Below are positions 5,278 to 6,763 of a stretch of DNA of 6,763 nt, in pieces. The notes under the pieces were generated by a model. That model was not told the DNA's origin and made no database searches. It saw only the letters and a list, made by a program, of their open reading frames with translations. Source of the stretch: CBDCFL01 sp965216135 (GTDB lineage: Bacteria > Pseudomonadota > Alphaproteobacteria > Rhodobacterales > Rhodobacteraceae); NCBI GenBank assembly GCA_965216135.1, contig CBDCFL010000003.1:1-6763 (forward strand), given 5' to 3'. The stretch's first letter is position 1, and every line of letters starts with the position of its first letter. The position numbers and the translations under genes are program-made.

Positions 5278-6165
5278 TCAACGCGCATCGATCAGTTGGA
5301 CGCTAGGCATTTCGCGCAGTTTTTCAATGTCCTGGCGGTATCTTTGCTGCAGCTCTCTCGCCTCACCGGCCGAAAATTCCGCGAACGGATCTGCGCCGTC
5401 CGTACCGGGTGCGATGCGGCGAATATCCTCAATCTCCGCTGGCGTCGGTTTTCGCCCCGACGCCATGATTTCCTGCAACGCGCGCAAGGCGTTATCCGGC
5501 AGGCTGGCATTGAGGCGCTGGGGTGGAGTGTGCCAATCGTGGGCAGGCAGGTCCGGGAATATCAGGCGCAGTTTTTCGAGCGGATCGGCGGCCTCCGGAT
5601 AGGGGCAGACGATCACCCGCGCCGCGCCCGTGCCCGCAACAACGGCAGCCACGACATCTGGCCAGCGCTGCGCTGATTGGACCATTTTGGCAGAGGCCGT
5701 GGCGAACGGCGCCATGCGCCGGAATTGCGCCGATTTTCGAAACACCGAGGTGAAAAAGGACGTATAATCGCGGATTGAGATCAGCACGCGCTGGGTCGGC
5801 AGGCCGACGCGCGCGGTCAGAAATGCCAAACGCTGCTCGGCCAAGCCATACATGCGTCCGGCCAGCACATCGGCCATGATGCCGATGAAATTTTCCTCTG
5901 AGATCAGGTGTTTGCCGACTTCGGTGATCTAGTTCCGGGCGATCTGGCGCTCAATCCGGTGCTCAAACTTCGCCAGATCGCCAGCCGAGAAATGGCGCGC
6001 CTTGGGCAGTTTCAGCCGCAGATTGCCAGGCTGTGTTCCATCGCGGTTGGAAAAAACCGCGTTCACCCCATGGGCGCGCAGGCGGTCCTGATTGAGGCTC
6101 AGAAATTCCTGAAAGCTGCCGGTCGCGGTGCGATGTGCGCCAAGGTGGAAATAAAGCCCGGGCAA
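5278..6165 (-). pseudogene. PAPS-dependent sulfotransferase-like gene interrupted by an in-frame TAG
   Basis: This reads as one 295-residue sulfotransferase in a single frame, broken only by an amber codon at 5929-5931 (codon 79). The N-terminal part has the 5'-phosphosulfate-binding loop GLYFHLGAHRTATGSFQ, and the region after the stop continues without a frame change into ITEVGKHLISEENFIGIM. Further on, VLISIRDYTSFFTSVFRK fits the 3'-phosphate-binding motif with its Arg and Ser. The family transfers sulfate from PAPS to carbohydrate or other hydroxyl acceptors. A TTG start at 6163-6165 is preferred: GGAGGG lies 5 nt upstream and the P-loop then begins a few residues in, as in relatives. The ATG at 6261 has no ribosome binding site and adds a 32-residue extension of unfamiliar character. 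The internal ATG at 5877 also lacks one. The gene is probably inactive, unless the TAG is suppressed or is a sequence error. Confidence 0.8.
5929..5931 (-). other. In-frame amber codon splitting the sulfotransferase
   Basis: On the minus strand the codons read CGG AAC TAG ATC ACC. Both sides keep the same reading frame and family-like sequence, so a single substitution (for example from CAG, AAG, GAG or TGG) explains it. No second lesion is visible in the gene. Confidence 0.8.
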
Positions 6166-6405
6166 GTCCGCCCTCCGATGATCTGCCGCCTTGGATGGTG
6201 GCACGCCCGAACGATGGCTGCAATTGGGAAGTGGGGCGCGATTTGGTGGCTTGCGCGGCATTATTTGGCTGCGTTTGTCTGGGGCTTATTCGGGCTGTTC
6301 GGAGTGATCTTTGAGCGCACCTCACGCACCCTCACAGCCCCGTTGCGCATGTAGCAACCGGTGCTGCGATCGGATAGATTTGAACGCATGAGGAAGGGAT
6401 GCAGA
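6166..6405. other. Divergent intergenic region, no gene seen
   Basis: These 240 bp separate the sulfotransferase pseudogene (minus) from the methionine-rich gene (plus) and should hold both promoters. The minus-strand ribosome binding site is at 6171-6177 and the plus-strand one at 6391-6399. I find no convincing -35/-10 pair, terminator or RNA gene. Open frames here lack start signals. Confidence 0.5.
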
Positions 6406-6763
6406 ATGCGCTCTGATCTGATCAATGCCCTGTTGGGCGGTGTGGCCGGAACCGCGGTCATGACGCTGGCGATGGATTACGGCGCGCCGGCGATGATGGG
6501 CATCGGCATGGGCGAGGCCATGGGCCCGTCGGTGATGGCGACGATGAAAGCGGCGATGGACATGGACATGGCGGCGATGGTCGCCGACGGGCTGGGCACC
6601 GGTTATCCGGTCGGGCTGTTGATCCACGTGCTGCTGGGGGTGGTGGTGTTTCCGGTGGTTTACGTTTTCGTCTGTTACGACTGGCTGTTCGGGCCGCCGT
6701 TGGTGCGGGCGCTGACCTGGGGGGTCGGGCTGTGGCTGGTGGCCGATCTGGTGGTGCTGCCGA
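6406..6763 (+). CDS. Methionine-rich putative membrane protein, partial
   Basis: I do not recognise the family. The 119 residues visible run off the right edge. Residues 7-23 are a weakly hydrophobic Gly/Ala stretch. Residues 1-58 hold 13 methionines, densest in VMATMKAAMDMDMAAM (43-58), after which there are none in the visible part. Two strongly hydrophobic segments follow, about residues 68-91 (YPVGLLIHVLLGVVVFPVVY onward) and 99-119, and are likely transmembrane. ATG at 6406 is chosen because AGGAAGGGA (6391-6399) lies 6 nt upstream; an in-frame ATG at 6388 has no such site. The Met cluster could bind a soft metal such as copper, but this is conjecture. Codon use is GC-rich and unbroken, supporting a real gene. 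Confidence 0.7.
   Translation, partial: MRSDLINALLGGVAGTAVMTLAMDYGAPAMMGIGMGEAMGPSVMATMKAAMDMDMAAMVADGLGTGYPVGLLIHVLLGVVVFPVVYVFVCYDWLFGPPLVRALTWGVGLWLVADLVVLP

Noticed and set aside
5278..5877. A separate 199-residue gene starting at the ATG at 5877
   Set aside because: Sequence upstream of this ATG stays in frame with sulfotransferase-like residues back to the TAG, and no ribosome binding site is correctly spaced, so it is the C-terminal part of the interrupted gene.

Overview
The window is GC-rich, with Shine-Dalgarno-led genes and ATGA-coupled starts. Its gene content suggests an alphaproteobacterium, most likely Rhodobacteraceae (Roseobacter group). This placement is inferred from protein character and gene content; no search was run.

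Layout, left to right. (1) Positions 1-319, minus strand: the N-terminus of a molybdopterin / [4Fe-4S] oxidoreductase with no Tat signal, possibly the sulfite dehydrogenase subunit SoeA. (2) Positions 320-3352: an intergenic region expanded by two insertion sequences. An IS630-family element (451-1610, TA duplication) carries its transposase in two reading frames that meet at a run of seven A. An IS1182-like element (1660-3245, CTAG duplication) carries an intact 452-aa transposase. Without both elements, only about 280 bp would separate the oxidoreductase from the next, divergent operon. (3) Positions 3353-4410, plus strand: two coupled genes for the alpha and beta subunits of a thiamine-diphosphate sulfopyruvate decarboxylase (ComD/ComE type). 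(4) Positions 4452-5141, minus strand: an unrecognised, very acidic protein built around 15 tandem hexapeptides of the VDDGPV type. (5) Positions 5278-6165, minus strand: a PAPS-type sulfotransferase gene broken by one in-frame TAG. (6) Positions 6406-6763, plus strand: the start of a methionine-rich putative membrane protein that runs off the window.

How the genes may work together. ComDE converts 3-sulfopyruvate to sulfoacetaldehyde, a step in bacterial sulfolactate and cysteate breakdown. The sulfite later released from sulfoacetaldehyde must be oxidised, and a cytoplasmic SoeABC-type molybdoenzyme does this in related bacteria. The divergent pairing of such an enzyme with comDE therefore suggests a C3-sulfonate locus, with the two insertion sequences sitting in its control region. 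No xsc, pta, suyAB or slc gene is visible, so the pathway assignment is inference. Nothing here clearly forms an undescribed system. The best leads are the amber-interrupted sulfotransferase, the acidic repeat protein, and the twice-invaded control region.
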